From Devosia sp. (GTDB taxonomy: Bacteria > Pseudomonadota > Alphaproteobacteria > Rhizobiales > Devosiaceae), in NCBI RefSeq assembly GCF_028290625.1, contig NZ_JAQGJM010000021.1, positions 89,191-153,190 on the forward strand: DNA of 64,000 nt, given 5' to 3'. Position numbers and translations under genes: made by a program. Positions 19,667-27,981 of this stretch are shown piece after piece (the first letter of the stretch is position 1; every line of letters starts with the position of its first letter). The notes beneath the pieces are model-generated. The model made no database searches. It was not told where the DNA came from and worked only from the letters and a program-made list of their open reading frames with translations.

Positions 19667-20860
19667 CTACGTCGCTAGAGCCGTGGCCGGCTTGTTGAAT
19701 CGCAGGCCGAGCACCAGCGGCACGCTGATCGCGTAAACCACGACGACCGACAGCCAGATCGCGCCCGGCCACTGCTGGCGGAACACGAAATACAGGCTCG
19801 AGAACGCCAGCGGTGCGATGATCGAGGACAGGCTCACCGCCGACTGCAGCACGCCCTGGAACTGGCCCTGCTGGCTCTCGTCGACCTGCCGCGTCGCCAG
19901 CGACTGCAGCGCCGGCACGCCGATACCACCCAGCACCATGATCGGCATGACCGCGAAAACCACCCAGCCCTCATGCGCGAAGGACAGCACGATCAATGCA
20001 ACCGAGGCGCCGGCGATTCCGGTCAGGATGGCGCCGCGCTCGCCGAGCAGTTTGACCGCCGGTCCCGGCAGGAAGGCCTGCGCCAGCGTCTGGCAGACGC
20101 CGTAGGCGCCGAGCGACAGCCCGATCCACAGCCCATTCCAGCCGAACGCGTCATTGCCCCACAGTGCCCAGCAGGTGCCGTAAACCTCGCCGGTCCCGCT
20201 GAAGATGAAGAAGATCAGGACGATCGGCAGCAGGCTCTTAAGCGAAAACACCCAGCGCAGTGGGCGCAGCGGGTTGAGTGCCGCGAAATCGATTTTCTCG
20301 CGGGTCGGGGTCCGCGACTCCGGCAGCATGAAGAATGCGAGCAGCAGGTTGGCCCCGTTCAGCACGGCCGCTGCGATGAACGGCAGCCGCACCCAGTAGT
20401 CGCCCAGCACGCCGCCCAGAACCGGCCCGATGATGAAGCCGATGCCGAACATGGCGTTGAGCAGCCCGAAGCGGCGCGCCCGCTTGTCCTCGGGGGAGAT
20501 GTCGGTGATGTAGGCGGCGGCCACCGAGGTATTGGCGCTGGTCAGGCCGGCAATGGCGCGTCCGAGCAGCAGCAACCAGAGACTGGGTGCAAAGGCCAGG
20601 AACAGGTAATTGATGGCCGCCCCAGCCAGCGAGATCAGCAGCACCGGGCGCCGGCCGAGCCGGTCGCTGAGCGAGCCGAGCACTGGCGCGAAAATGAACT
20701 GCATGGCCGCATAGAGGGCGGTCATGATCCCGATATAGGTCGCCACGTTGTCGGCGTGGGTGACCTCGGCGAGCAGTGATGGCAGGATTGGGAAAATGAG
20801 GCCAATGCCGACGGCATCGAGGACAATGGCAGTGAAGATGACGACAAGTGGTTTGTTCAT
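19667..20860 (-). CDS. TCR/Tet-family MFS drug exporter (TetA-like)
   Basis: Inner-membrane 12-span exporter of 397 aa. It closely resembles class A/B-type TetA: N-terminal VLDAVGIGLIFPILPSLL, the loop 2-3 motif A GSLSDRLGRRPVLL, then GRAIAGLTSANTSVAAAYI and FGIGFIIGPVLGG. Such proteins export tetracycline-Mg or other drugs in exchange for protons; chromosomal relatives often have undefined substrates. There is no adjacent tetR. A small dyad upstream (20921-20938) could be an operator for a distant repressor. The gene precedes gyrA on the same strand, but gyrA has its own promoter. Confidence 0.9.
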   Translation of the reverse strand: MNKPLVVIFTAIVLDAVGIGLIFPILPSLLAEVTHADNVATYIGIMTALYAAMQFIFAPVLGSLSDRLGRRPVLLISLAGAAINYLFLAFAPSLWLLLLGRAIAGLTSANTSVAAAYITDISPEDKRARRFGLLNAMFGIGFIIGPVLGGVLGDYWVRLPFIAAAVLNGANLLLAFFMLPESRTPTREKIDFAALNPLRPLRWVFSLKSLLPIVLIFFIFSGTGEVYGTCWALWGNDAFGWNGLWIGLSLGAYGVCQTLAQAFLPGPAVKLLGERGAILTGIAGASVALIVLSFAHEGWVVFAVMPIMVLGGIGVPALQSLATRQVDESQQGQFQGVLQSAVSLSSIIAPLAFSSLYFVFRQQWPGAIWLSVVVVYAISVPLVLGLRFNKPATALAT

Positions 20861-21164
20861 GGCGTGTTTCCGGTCGGCACGGACATGCAGCGCCGCTCGG
20901 CGCCAATGGCGTGCGATGAGGCCTGATCGATGTCAGGCATGGGGATTTTGGAAACGCTGGCCGACCATGCCAAAAGGCGCATGGAGGGCGTGTGCTTGAC
21001 CGCCTGGACGACTATTCGTCCACCTGTTTACTCCGCCACTGAGCGGATCAAGGGAAGTGGTCGCTTTTCGCGATAACCGCCCATTTACGCCTCGCGGCTA
21101 CGCGCCGCAAGCCCCATTTTTGCCGATGGGTGCTCGGCCGGCATGGCCATGCTGGAAGGTCAAC
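20861..21164. other. Intergenic region upstream of the TetA-like gene
   Basis: About 300 nt between the TetA-like gene and the CDF transporter, both on the minus strand. I see no convincing gene; short frames here have no start signal or family likeness. It contains one dyad, GCCTGA-TCGATG-TCAGGC (20921-20938), about 60 nt before the tetA-like start, and otherwise nothing recognisable. Confidence 0.5.
20921..20938. promoter_or_regulatory. Candidate operator dyad upstream of TetA-like gene
   Basis: Inverted repeat with 6-nt arms GCCTGA and TCAGGC around a 6-nt centre, placed where a repressor site for the TetA-like exporter could lie. No matching regulator is encoded nearby, so the role is only an inference. 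Confidence 0.3.
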
Positions 21165-21809
21165 TCAGGCGATAGGAGTTATCTGGACTGGCCGCAGTTC
21201 CGCCAGGGCCTGCCGCATGACCACGGCGGCGCCTTGCAGGGCAAGCGCACCCATGACGCCTGCGACGATTACGTCGGGCCATCCTGTGCCCGTGCCAAAA
21301 ACGCCAAGCGCTGCCAGCATGACCGCGATATTGCCCATCACGTCATTACGGGTGCAGATCCATGCCGAACGCATATTGCTGTCGCCATCCCGGAACCGCC
21401 ACAGCAAGCCGAACGATGCGGCGTTGGCAATCAGTGCGCTGAGGCCAACAACGCCCATCGTATAGGCCTGTGGCGTGACGCCAGTGTAGCTGTTCCAGCC
21501 CGCCACCCCGATAACCCAAACCCCGAATACGCCCATGGTCAGCGCCTTGATCAGCGACGCGCGGGCCCGAACCTGCAAGGCCATGCCGACCACGAACAGG
21601 CTGATGGCGTAGTTCGCGGCGTCGCCAAGGAAATCGAGCGAGTCGGCCTGCAGCGATGCCGAGCGTGATGCAAGGCCCGCGCCGATTTCAACGGCGAACA
21701 TGATGGCGTTGATTGCCAGCACGGCCCAGAGGACACGGCGGTAGGTCTTGTCACGCAGTTTCCGGGCCGCGTCGTCGGCGTGGCAATGGTTGCAGCAGGA
21801 AGCGCTCAT
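21165..21809 (-). CDS. Cation diffusion facilitator (CDF) heavy-metal exporter
   Basis: A 214-aa inner-membrane metal/proton antiporter with six predicted spans. A short His/Cys-rich start (SCCNHCH) precedes the first span and could be a metal-collection site. Transport-site acidic residues are visible in span 2 (ADSLDFLGDAANY) and span 5 (CTRNDVMGN). It lacks the long cytosolic C-terminal domain of many CDF proteins, making it a short form. It is divergent from a MerR regulator and has a MerR-type promoter with a 19-bp spacer, so it is probably induced by Zn, Cd, Pb or Co. Confidence 0.88.
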   Translation of the reverse strand: MSASCCNHCHADDAARKLRDKTYRRVLWAVLAINAIMFAVEIGAGLASRSASLQADSLDFLGDAANYAISLFVVGMALQVRARASLIKALTMGVFGVWVIGVAGWNSYTGVTPQAYTMGVVGLSALIANAASFGLLWRFRDGDSNMRSAWICTRNDVMGNIAVMLAALGVFGTGTGWPDVIVAGVMGALALQGAAVVMRQALAELRPVQITPIA

Positions 21810-21838
21810 CTTCGGGCCTTTCAGTCGATCTCAAGCGC

Positions 21839-21869
21839 ATGCTACAATCTCTAGCGACTAGAGGAGCAA
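21839..21869 (-). promoter_or_regulatory. MerR-type promoter/operator of the CDF transporter
   Basis: Reading on the minus strand, -35 TTGCTC (21864-21869) and -10 TAGCAT (21839-21844) are separated by 19 bp instead of about 17. The spacer holds a perfect dyad CTCTAG-n3-CTAGAG (21849-21863). An over-long spacer with a central dyad is the defining layout of MerR-family activated promoters, where the regulator untwists DNA on metal binding. It resembles remembered ZntR/CadR operators. Confidence 0.82.
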
Positions 21870-21877
21870 GACCAAAA

Positions 21878-22291
21878 ATGGCGGAATTTGCAATCGGTGA
21901 AGCGGCGCGACACAGCGGCGTCAAAATTCCGACGATCCGCTATTACGAGCAGATCGGCCTGTTGCCCGCGCCCGACCGCACCGAAGGCAATCGGCGCCTT
22001 TATGATGCCCCCACCTTGCAGCGGCTTGCCTTCATTCGTCATGCCCGCGAATTGGGATTCGAGATCGAGGCCATTCGCGCCTTGCTCACTCTGCAGGACA
22101 ATCCGCAGCAGTCATGCAGTTTGGCTGACAGCATTGCGACGGAGCACCTGACCCAGGTGGATCAACGGATCGCTAGCCTAACGGCGTTGAAGAACGAGCT
22201 CGTATCGATGATTGCGCAATGCAAGCACGGCCACGTATCCCATTGCCGCGTCATCGAAACGTTGTCGGGCCCGCCGATAGCCTTGTCCTGA
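21878..22291 (+). CDS. MerR-family metal-responsive regulator (CadR/PbrR/ZntR-like)
   Basis: A 137-aa transcription activator. The N-terminal winged helix shows FAIGEAARHSGVKIPTIRYYE and GNRRLYD, followed by a long dimerisation helix and a C-terminal metal loop CKHGHVSHC. Three cysteines (Cys80, Cys115, Cys123) have the 35-residue spacing seen in Cd/Pb/Zn-sensing members. The ATG at 21878 follows a GAGGAG; the frame is open upstream only as an overlap with the divergent gene. It should control the divergent CDF exporter and its own expression through the dyad at 21849-21863. Confidence 0.9.
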   Translation: MAEFAIGEAARHSGVKIPTIRYYEQIGLLPAPDRTEGNRRLYDAPTLQRLAFIRHARELGFEIEAIRALLTLQDNPQQSCSLADSIATEHLTQVDQRIASLTALKNELVSMIAQCKHGHVSHCRVIETLSGPPIALS

Positions 22292-22310
22292 ACCTGGGCC
22301 CAGGGTCAGG
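22287..22310. terminator. Dyad between convergent merR and hxlR genes
   Basis: A 24-nt near-perfect dyad: CCTGAACCTGGG followed by CCCAGGGTCAGG, with a single mismatched pair. It overlaps the merR-type gene's stop and lies between two convergent genes. No T-run follows, so it is only a candidate bidirectional terminator. Confidence 0.4.
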
Positions 22311-22333
22311 TGTCGCCAAGCGCAGCCAGGCGG

Positions 22334-22741
22334 TTAAGCTGCCCCGTCATACTCCGCTCGCGCCACGTCGATGTCCTGGTGGTTCTCATTGGCCCAATAG
22401 ATCAAGTGGCCGAACGGCACGATGATCGACTGGCCCATCGGGGTCAGGGAGTATTCCACCGAAGGCGGCTTGGTATCGAAGACGTGGCGCGAGACCATGC
22501 CGTCGCGCTGGAGCTCGCGCAGCGTCTGGGTCAGCATTTTCTGGGAGATGTCGGGCACTTCACGTTTGAGCTGGTTGAAGCGCTTGGGGCCGCCGGCCAG
22601 AGTCATGATGAGCAGCATGCTCCACTTGTCGGAGATCGTATCGAGCACGCCGCGCACCGGACAACTTGTGTCGAACGGCTTGTCGGCCGAAGCCTCGATC
22701 CATTGATTGATGATGGTGTGTTCGTCGAGCCGGTCGAGCAT
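22334..22741 (-). CDS. HxlR-family transcriptional regulator
   Basis: A 135-aa winged-helix regulator. HxlR hallmarks are [19 protein letters not shown] at the start of the domain, [23 protein letters not shown] for the recognition helix and VEYSLTPMG for the wing. The Cys of CPVR is the conserved position used for redox or electrophile sensing in several HxlR proteins. It is divergent from a quinone-reductase-like NmrA gene, the same layout as ytfH-ytfG in enterobacteria, so it probably represses that gene and responds to quinones or oxidants. Confidence 0.92.
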   Translation of the reverse strand: MLDRLDEHTIINQWIEASADKPFDTSCPVRGVLDTISDKWSMLLIMTLAGGPKRFNQLKREVPDISQKMLTQTLRELQRDGMVSRHVFDTKPPSVEYSLTPMGQSIIVPFGHLIYWANENHQDIDVARAEYDGAA

Positions 22742-22887
22742 AGGTTACCTCAGGGTGCGCTTATGCGCTCAAAGTGCCTCCTTTCGCCGCGTGTCGGCGT
22801 GTCCTAGATAGCACTCTCCAATCGATACTTACTCTCTGGCGGTGCCTTCCGCAAGGCTGAGGGGTCGATGCAACACGGAGAGAGACA

Positions 22888-23769
22888 ATGAGCGATTTCA
22901 AGAACCAGACCCTGCTGGTAACCGGCGCATCGGGCAATTTCGGGCGGCTGGCGGTCGATGAGCTGCTGGCGCGCGGCGCCACCAATGTGGTTGCGGGCAC
23001 GCGCGATCCGGCCAAGCTGGCCGACCTCGTCGCCAAGGGCGTAAGGGTTGTCGCGCTGGATTTCGACGACGAGGCATCGCTCGCCAATGCCTTTGCCGGC
23101 GTCGATCGCGTGCTGCTGATCAGCACCGACTCCGTTGGTCGACGCATCGAGCAGCAGCGGGCCGCGATTGCGGCGGCGGAAGCGGCGGGCGTCAAGCATA
23201 TCGTCTACACGTCCGCGCCGACGCCGCGCCCTAACCCCGATGGCGGCGTATCACCGGAGCATTTCTGGACCGAGCAAGCTTTGGCCGCCAGCACGCTCGA
23301 TTGGACCGCGCTGCGCAATCACCTCTATGCAGAAGTTAGCCTTCTGAGCGCGGCTTCGGCCTTGCAGTCGGGCCAGTGGTTCGATGCGACGGCGGGCCGT
23401 GGCCGCGCCTATGTATCGCGGGCCGACGCGGCACGAGCTGCGGCTGGCGCCCTGCTTCAGGCCGAGGGCAAGTCGGCGCATGACGTGACCGGCCCAGCGG
23501 CCGTGACCCAGGACGAACTGGCCGCCTTGGTCGCCAAGCTGGCGGGCAAGCCCATTGCGCGCATCGGGCTGACGGTGGAACAGCTCAAGGGCGGCATGCT
23601 CGCCGCGGGGCTCGACCCCCACATGGTCGATATTCTGGTGGCATTCGACGCCGACGCGGCCGAGGGCTACCACGACATCGTCAGCGGCACGGTCGAACAC
23701 TTCTCCGGACGCAGGCCGCAGGCACTTGCGGACTTCCTGCAAGCAAACGCAGCCGCTCTGAAGGCTTGA
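22888..23769 (+). CDS. NmrA-like NAD(P)-binding protein, QOR2/YtfG-type quinone oxidoreductase
   Basis: A 293-aa atypical short-chain dehydrogenase. The N-terminal Rossmann motif is VTGASGNFGRLA (GxxGxxG type), with GTRDPAKL providing the NADP-preferring Arg. HIVYTSAPTP replaces the usual Tyr-Lys active site, and a TALRNHLYAE segment matches E. coli YtfG (QorB). It would reduce quinones using NADPH. A GGAGAG site lies 6 nt before the ATG. Divergent from the HxlR regulator across 146 nt, which must hold both promoters. Confidence 0.88.
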   Translation: MSDFKNQTLLVTGASGNFGRLAVDELLARGATNVVAGTRDPAKLADLVAKGVRVVALDFDDEASLANAFAGVDRVLLISTDSVGRRIEQQRAAIAAAEAAGVKHIVYTSAPTPRPNPDGGVSPEHFWTEQALAASTLDWTALRNHLYAEVSLLSAASALQSGQWFDATAGRGRAYVSRADAARAAAGALLQAEGKSAHDVTGPAAVTQDELAALVAKLAGKPIARIGLTVEQLKGGMLAAGLDPHMVDILVAFDADAAEGYHDIVSGTVEHFSGRRPQALADFLQANAAALKA

Positions 23770-23929
23770 GTGCGGACGGCCAATACTAGGCTCGGCAAGA
23801 CGTCGATGGGCAGTAGTACATGCATTATTGTGACAAACTGCTGTCCATCGCTGCCGCCCGCTAGACGAAACGCTGGTGACCCCGTAGGAATCGCGCCACT
23901 TTGTCGCGGTTACTGCGGAGTCGGGTCGG

Positions 23930-26356
23930 TTGGCTACTGGGTTTGGCTTCAAGCGCCTATGGGCGCACTTCACCTATGATCGCTCCATCGGCTTTGGCCT
24001 CGAATATATCGGGCTAACGACGCTGCGCTATCCGCGGGCTGTGGCGATCGCGGTTTTGGTGTTCTCGATCCTGTGTTTTTCCCAGCTGCCCAAGGCCAGT
24101 GTCGATGGCGACCTGCTGCGCGTTTATGCGGATTCGGGTGAGCACTACGATGCCTATAAGCGTCTCGCCGATACGTTCGGCACGTTCGAAAACGACATCT
24201 ATGTGTTGGTCAATTCACCAAATCTGACCGATCCGGTGGTGCTCGAACAGGTCCGCAACCTGGCGTTCGACCTGGAGCTGAACGATTACGCCGTCGGCAC
24301 CATGTCGCCGTTCACGCTGCGCAAGCCGAACGGCAGTGGCGGCACCGTGCCATCGGTGCCAGAGGGGATGACCGATTTTTCGCAGGTGGCGCTCGCGCTG
24401 ACCGACCTGCAGCAGAACGACCCGATGATGCGCAATCTCATCACCCCGGACCTGACCGGCGTGGTGCTGATCATGTTCCCCAATCCGTGCCAGTTGAGCC
24501 TGCATCCGCAGACGACGTGCGACGCAGACAGCCTGCTGCCGCCCGAACAGCGCAGCACCAAGGCGATGATCCAGTCGCTGCGCGACACCATCGCGCCCTA
24601 TCAGTCGGCGGACCTGACAGTCGAGCTCACCGGCCCGCCGGTGTGGACCTCGGAAATGCTCAATGCCGCGGTCGACGACCAGATCAAGTTCACCGTCTGG
24701 GGCTTTGGCCTCGGCGCGCTGATTGCACTCTTGGCATTGCGCTCGCTGGTCGGCGCGCTGATCGTCGCGGCCACGCCATTCCTCGCCGTCATGTGGACGA
24801 TGGGGATGGTGCTGCTGTTCTTTGGCTCGTTCTCGTTCCTCACCATCATCGTCACCACGCTGGTGCTGGTGATTTCGTTCGCGGAGTCGATGTTTTTCGT
24901 CTTCAACTGGCTGGCCTATTGGCGCGATGACGGCATGGAGCCCAACCAGGCCGTGGACGCCACGGTCAAGTTGGTGGGCCCGGCCACGTCGCTGACCATG
25001 CTGACCACGCTGGTGTCGTTCGCGTCGCTGTCCTTCACCTCGGGCAAAGGCATCCTGGAATTCTCCATCGCCGGCTCGCTGGGCTGCTTCCTGCTGTTCC
25101 TGTGCCTCATGACCTTCATGCCGCTGCTGCTGAAGTTCGCCATCCGCCGCGGCTTCAAGGCCCCCAAGCGGAGCAGCCTGGTGCTGACGGCACCGCTGCC
25201 GCTGGCCTGGTTCATTGCCCGCCGCTACGGCCGCCTGATGTCGATCATCGCCATCGTGGGAACGGTGCTGCTGCTGATCCCCTATGCGCTGATCAAGCCG
25301 CACTTTTCGTTCGAGGACTTCGTCGCCAAGGACTCCACCGCCATCTCTGCAGCCGAGGAAATCGACTCCGGCGTAGGTGGTGTGGCCCCGCTCTACATCC
25401 GCGTGCCGCTCAAGGAGAACGACCCCAATGTGGGGCCGCAGGATTTCGAGACCATCAAGAAGGTGCACGAAATCCTCGAAAGCGAGCTCGGTACGAACAA
25501 GGTCATCTCCGCCGCCGCGATGTCCAACTACACTGATACCGGCTTCACCCGCGAGGAGGTGTTGAACGCCGTCGGCAAGCTGAAATCGCGCTTCGTCACC
25601 GCGGATGGTTCGGAGGCCCTCGTCACCGGCTTCATGCCGACGATCATCGACTCCGAGGACCTCAAGGCGCTGGTGGAGCGCATCGACACCAAGCTGCAAC
25701 AGTCCGGCGTCGAGGGCGCGGAGATTGGCGGTTTCAGGATTTTGACCACCTTCGCCACCGACCAGATCGTGCGCGGCCTGCAGCTCGACCTGACCATGTC
25801 GGTACTGGTCAATCTGGCCCTGATCGGCTTCGCCTTCCAGTCGTTCCGGGTGGCGCTGGCCTCGGCCATCCCCAACCTGTTCCCGGTGCTGGGCACGGAG
25901 GCGTGGCTGTATTTCAGCGGGCAAGGCCTGCAACTGACGACGGTGATCGCGCTGACCATCGCGTTCGGCATCGCAGTCGACGACACGGTGCACTTCCTGT
26001 CGCATTACCTGCATTCGCGGCGCGAGGAAGGGCACAGCCATATGGAGGCGGTCAAGCACACGCTGGACCGGATCGGCGGCGCCATCGTGGCGACGACGAT
26101 CATTCTGTGTTCGGGCACGGTGATCGTGGCCTTCTCCGCCCTGCCCCAGGTCGCGCTGTTTGGCACGCTGTTCGTGATCACGCTGGGTCTGGCCGTCTTG
26201 GGCGATCTGTTCATCCTGCCCGCGCTGCTGGCGGCGGGTGGCAAATTCTTCCATCCGCTGGGCCGGCTGCGCGTGCGCACCGCCGATCACGAATCGACGC
26301 CGGACGATCCGACGGGCGACACCAAGACCGATATGCCGCATCCCAAAGAGGCGTGA
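23930..26356 (+). CDS. RND/MMPL-family membrane transporter
   Basis: An 808-aa inner-membrane protein with the RND plan: one N-terminal span (about 38-55), a large periplasmic domain, a block of five spans (about 250-410), then a second half with the same pattern. It is shorter than drug-efflux AcrB proteins and resembles MMPL/HpnN-like lipid or hopanoid transporters; the substrate is uncertain. The C-terminal half has GIAVDDTVHFLSHYLHSR, a typical MMPL cytosolic-edge motif. The start appears to be TTG at 23930 with GCGGAG about 9 nt upstream; no in-frame ATG occurs before the first span. Confidence 0.85.
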   Translation: MATGFGFKRLWAHFTYDRSIGFGLEYIGLTTLRYPRAVAIAVLVFSILCFSQLPKASVDGDLLRVYADSGEHYDAYKRLADTFGTFENDIYVLVNSPNLTDPVVLEQVRNLAFDLELNDYAVGTMSPFTLRKPNGSGGTVPSVPEGMTDFSQVALALTDLQQNDPMMRNLITPDLTGVVLIMFPNPCQLSLHPQTTCDADSLLPPEQRSTKAMIQSLRDTIAPYQSADLTVELTGPPVWTSEMLNAAVDDQIKFTVWGFGLGALIALLALRSLVGALIVAATPFLAVMWTMGMVLLFFGSFSFLTIIVTTLVLVISFAESMFFVFNWLAYWRDDGMEPNQAVDATVKLVGPATSLTMLTTLVSFASLSFTSGKGILEFSIAGSLGCFLLFLCLMTFMPLLLKFAIRRGFKAPKRSSLVLTAPLPLAWFIARRYGRLMSIIAIVGTVLLLIPYALIKPHFSFEDFVAKDSTAISAAEEIDSGVGGVAPLYIRVPLKENDPNVGPQDFETIKKVHEILESELGTNKVISAAAMSNYTDTGFTREEVLNAVGKLKSRFVTADGSEALVTGFMPTIIDSEDLKALVERIDTKLQQSGVEGAEIGGFRILTTFATDQIVRGLQLDLTMSVLVNLALIGFAFQSFRVALASAIPNLFPVLGTEAWLYFSGQGLQLTTVIALTIAFGIAVDDTVHFLSHYLHSRREEGHSHMEAVKHTLDRIGGAIVATTIILCSGTVIVAFSALPQVALFGTLFVITLGLAVLGDLFILPALLAAGGKFFHPLGRLRVRTADHESTPDDPTGDTKTDMPHPKEA

Positions 26357-26539
26357 TTTTCGCGGTCGGCTTGCCGCTCCCGCGGCGGGCCGATTAGATG
26401 GATCGCGCTGATTCCGCGTATGTTTTGCGGGCATGCAGTCAATTTAGGCGGCGCGATGGTGCAATCGTTGCGCGTTTGTTATCAAGTCCGGCGGAGATAC
26501 CAGCCGGGGGGCTCAGTTTCTCATTTGGAGGCGTCATAA

Positions 26540-27067
26540 ATGACCATTTTCGGACCCCTGTCGCGGTGCGTCGCGCTCGCCGGTCTGCTTGTATCCATGG
26601 GCGCAGCCGCGACACCGGCCTTCGCCGCGCCGGCGGATGTGGCGCTGCTCAAGTCCTATATCGGGGAATGGCGCGGCCGCGGCACCCTGACCGGGGCCGA
26701 CACTGAGACCGTGGTGTGCCGCCTGTCTCTCAAGGAAGGCAATAACGACAAGGTCAACTATTCGGGCCGCTGCACCCTGGCCGGCACCAATCTGGCAATC
26801 AACGGCACGTTGGCCTATGTCGATGCCAGCCGGCGCTTCGAGGCCGCGATGACGTCCAATGCCACCTTTACGGGCATCGCCGTCGGCCAGAAGCGCGGCA
26901 ATGGTCTGGTGTTCAACCTGCGCGAGCGCGACCAGGACGAAGAAGGCAAGGAAATGGGCATTTCCGCCAATATCACGCTGTCGTCCGACGCGATCAACGT
27001 GTCCTTCGAAGTGGTCTATATCGCCACCGGCGAAAGCATGCGTGCCCAGGTGCCGTTCAGCAAATAA
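26540..27067 (+). CDS. Exported protein of unknown function (possible beta-barrel/lipocalin-like)
   Basis: A 175-aa protein with signal peptide MTIFGPLSRC then a hydrophobic run, and cleavage near AFA|AP. The mature part starts with LKSYIGEWRGRGTLTG, a short-barrel pattern often seen in lipocalin-like or heme-binding-like periplasmic proteins, followed by two Cys (VVCRL, GRCTL) that could pair, then alternating beta segments. No family recognised with confidence. A good ribosome binding site (TTGGAGG) precedes the ATG. It shares a hairpin terminator with the convergent ssb gene. Confidence 0.78.
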   Translation: MTIFGPLSRCVALAGLLVSMGAAATPAFAAPADVALLKSYIGEWRGRGTLTGADTETVVCRLSLKEGNNDKVNYSGRCTLAGTNLAINGTLAYVDASRRFEAAMTSNATFTGIAVGQKRGNGLVFNLRERDQDEEGKEMGISANITLSSDAINVSFEVVYIATGESMRAQVPFSK

Positions 27068-27094
27068 GCGCGATCAGGACCTTCGAAACGCAAA

Positions 27095-27115
27095 CGGGCG
27101 GCCACCGGCCGCCCG
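27095..27115. terminator. Bidirectional intrinsic terminator between secreted-protein gene and ssb
   Basis: Perfect 9-bp stem (CGGGCGGCC paired with GGCCGCCCG) with loop ACC. AAAC lies on the left and AATTGTTT on the right, so it can act in both directions. It lies midway between the convergent stop codons. Confidence 0.8.
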
Positions 27116-27143
27116 AATTGTTTGAAGCCGTGCTGTCCGGCGA

Positions 27144-27671
27144 TCAGAACGGGATATCGTCGTCCATGCCGCCTGACTCGAAGGCCGGAGCATTGTTGGA
27201 CGGCCGACGAGCGCCGCCGCCCGAATTGCCACCATTGCCGCCGTTATTGTAGCCGCCCTCGGACGGACGGGTGCCGCGGAAGCCGCCGCTATCGCCGCCA
27301 CCGGTGCTCTCGCCTTCGCCACGACCATCAAGCAGGGTCATGTTTGAGTTGAAGCCCTGCAGCACGATTTCGGTCGAGTATTTGTCGGCGCCGCTCTGGT
27401 CCTGCCATTTGCGGGTCTGCAACTGGCCTTCGATATAGACCTTGCTGCCCTTCTTCAGATAGCTCTCGGCGACGCGCGCCAGGCCTTCCGAGAAGATCAC
27501 TACGCGGTGCCATTCGGTCTTTTCACGGCGCTCGCCGGTATTCTTGTCTTTCCAGTTTTCCGAAGTGGCGATCGACAGGTTCACCACCTTGCCGCCGCTC
27601 GGCAGGTTCCGAACCTCGGGATCGGCTCCAAGATTGCCGACCAGGATCACCTTATTCACACTGCCTGCCAT
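27144..27671 (-). CDS. ssb: Single-stranded DNA-binding protein
   Basis: Coats single-stranded DNA during replication, recombination and repair, and recruits partners through its C-terminal tail. The OB-fold occupies roughly residues 1-112 ([37 protein letters not shown]). A glycine/asparagine-rich linker then leads to the acidic tip DDDIPF, the protein-interaction motif. Length 175 aa is typical. A LexA box overlaps the -10 of its predicted promoter (27811-27825), so it is probably SOS-induced. In many alphaproteobacteria ssb is divergent from uvrA; here a LysE gene lies between them. Confidence 0.97.
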   Translation of the reverse strand: MAGSVNKVILVGNLGADPEVRNLPSGGKVVNLSIATSENWKDKNTGERREKTEWHRVVIFSEGLARVAESYLKKGSKVYIEGQLQTRKWQDQSGADKYSTEIVLQGFNSNMTLLDGRGEGESTGGGDSGGFRGTRPSEGGYNNGGNGGNSGGGARRPSNNAPAFESGGMDDDIPF

Positions 27672-27981
27672 AGCTTATTCCTTTCGATTCAGTCCCCGGG
27701 CCTGTGGCCGCTCGGAACCCTCACTTACATAGCGGCCGCCACTCTACTCCGCCGCGCCCTCGGCCGCGCCCGCCTTGGCGCAGTTGTGAACAGGTGTCTG
27801 CTCGCTCGTTGTTCCTGGTATGTTCCATATTTCGTGGCTCGTCAAGGTGGGTAAACGGCCGATCCGTGCAGGTGTTCCGCCGGTTAACAACCCCGCCCTG
27901 CTGACACAGCCTGTCAGCAGCTTCCCCTATGCCCAGAGCTTCGCCGATCGATCGGCGCTGGCCGGCAGGGCTTGAGGATGC
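27672..27981. other. Divergent regulatory region between ssb and LysE gene
   Basis: About 310 nt with no convincing coding sequence. It holds the predicted ssb promoter (-35 TTGACG at 27840-27845, 17-bp spacer, -10 CATACC at 27817-27822, both on the minus strand) and one LexA box. The ssb leader would be about 140 nt long. A GAGGA ribosome binding site for the LysE gene is at 27974-27978. Confidence 0.55.
27811..27825. promoter_or_regulatory. LexA (SOS) box upstream of ssb
   Basis: GTTC-CTGGTAT-GTTC, an exact match to the alphaproteobacterial LexA site GTTC-N7-GTTC. It overlaps the -10 element of the predicted ssb promoter, a position at which LexA would block transcription until DNA damage. 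Confidence 0.82.

Noticed and set aside
24215..26434. A 739-codon open frame antisense to the RND/MMPL gene
   Set aside because: Composition is Arg/Gln/His/Gly-rich as expected of antisense frames; the plus strand encodes clear membrane spans.
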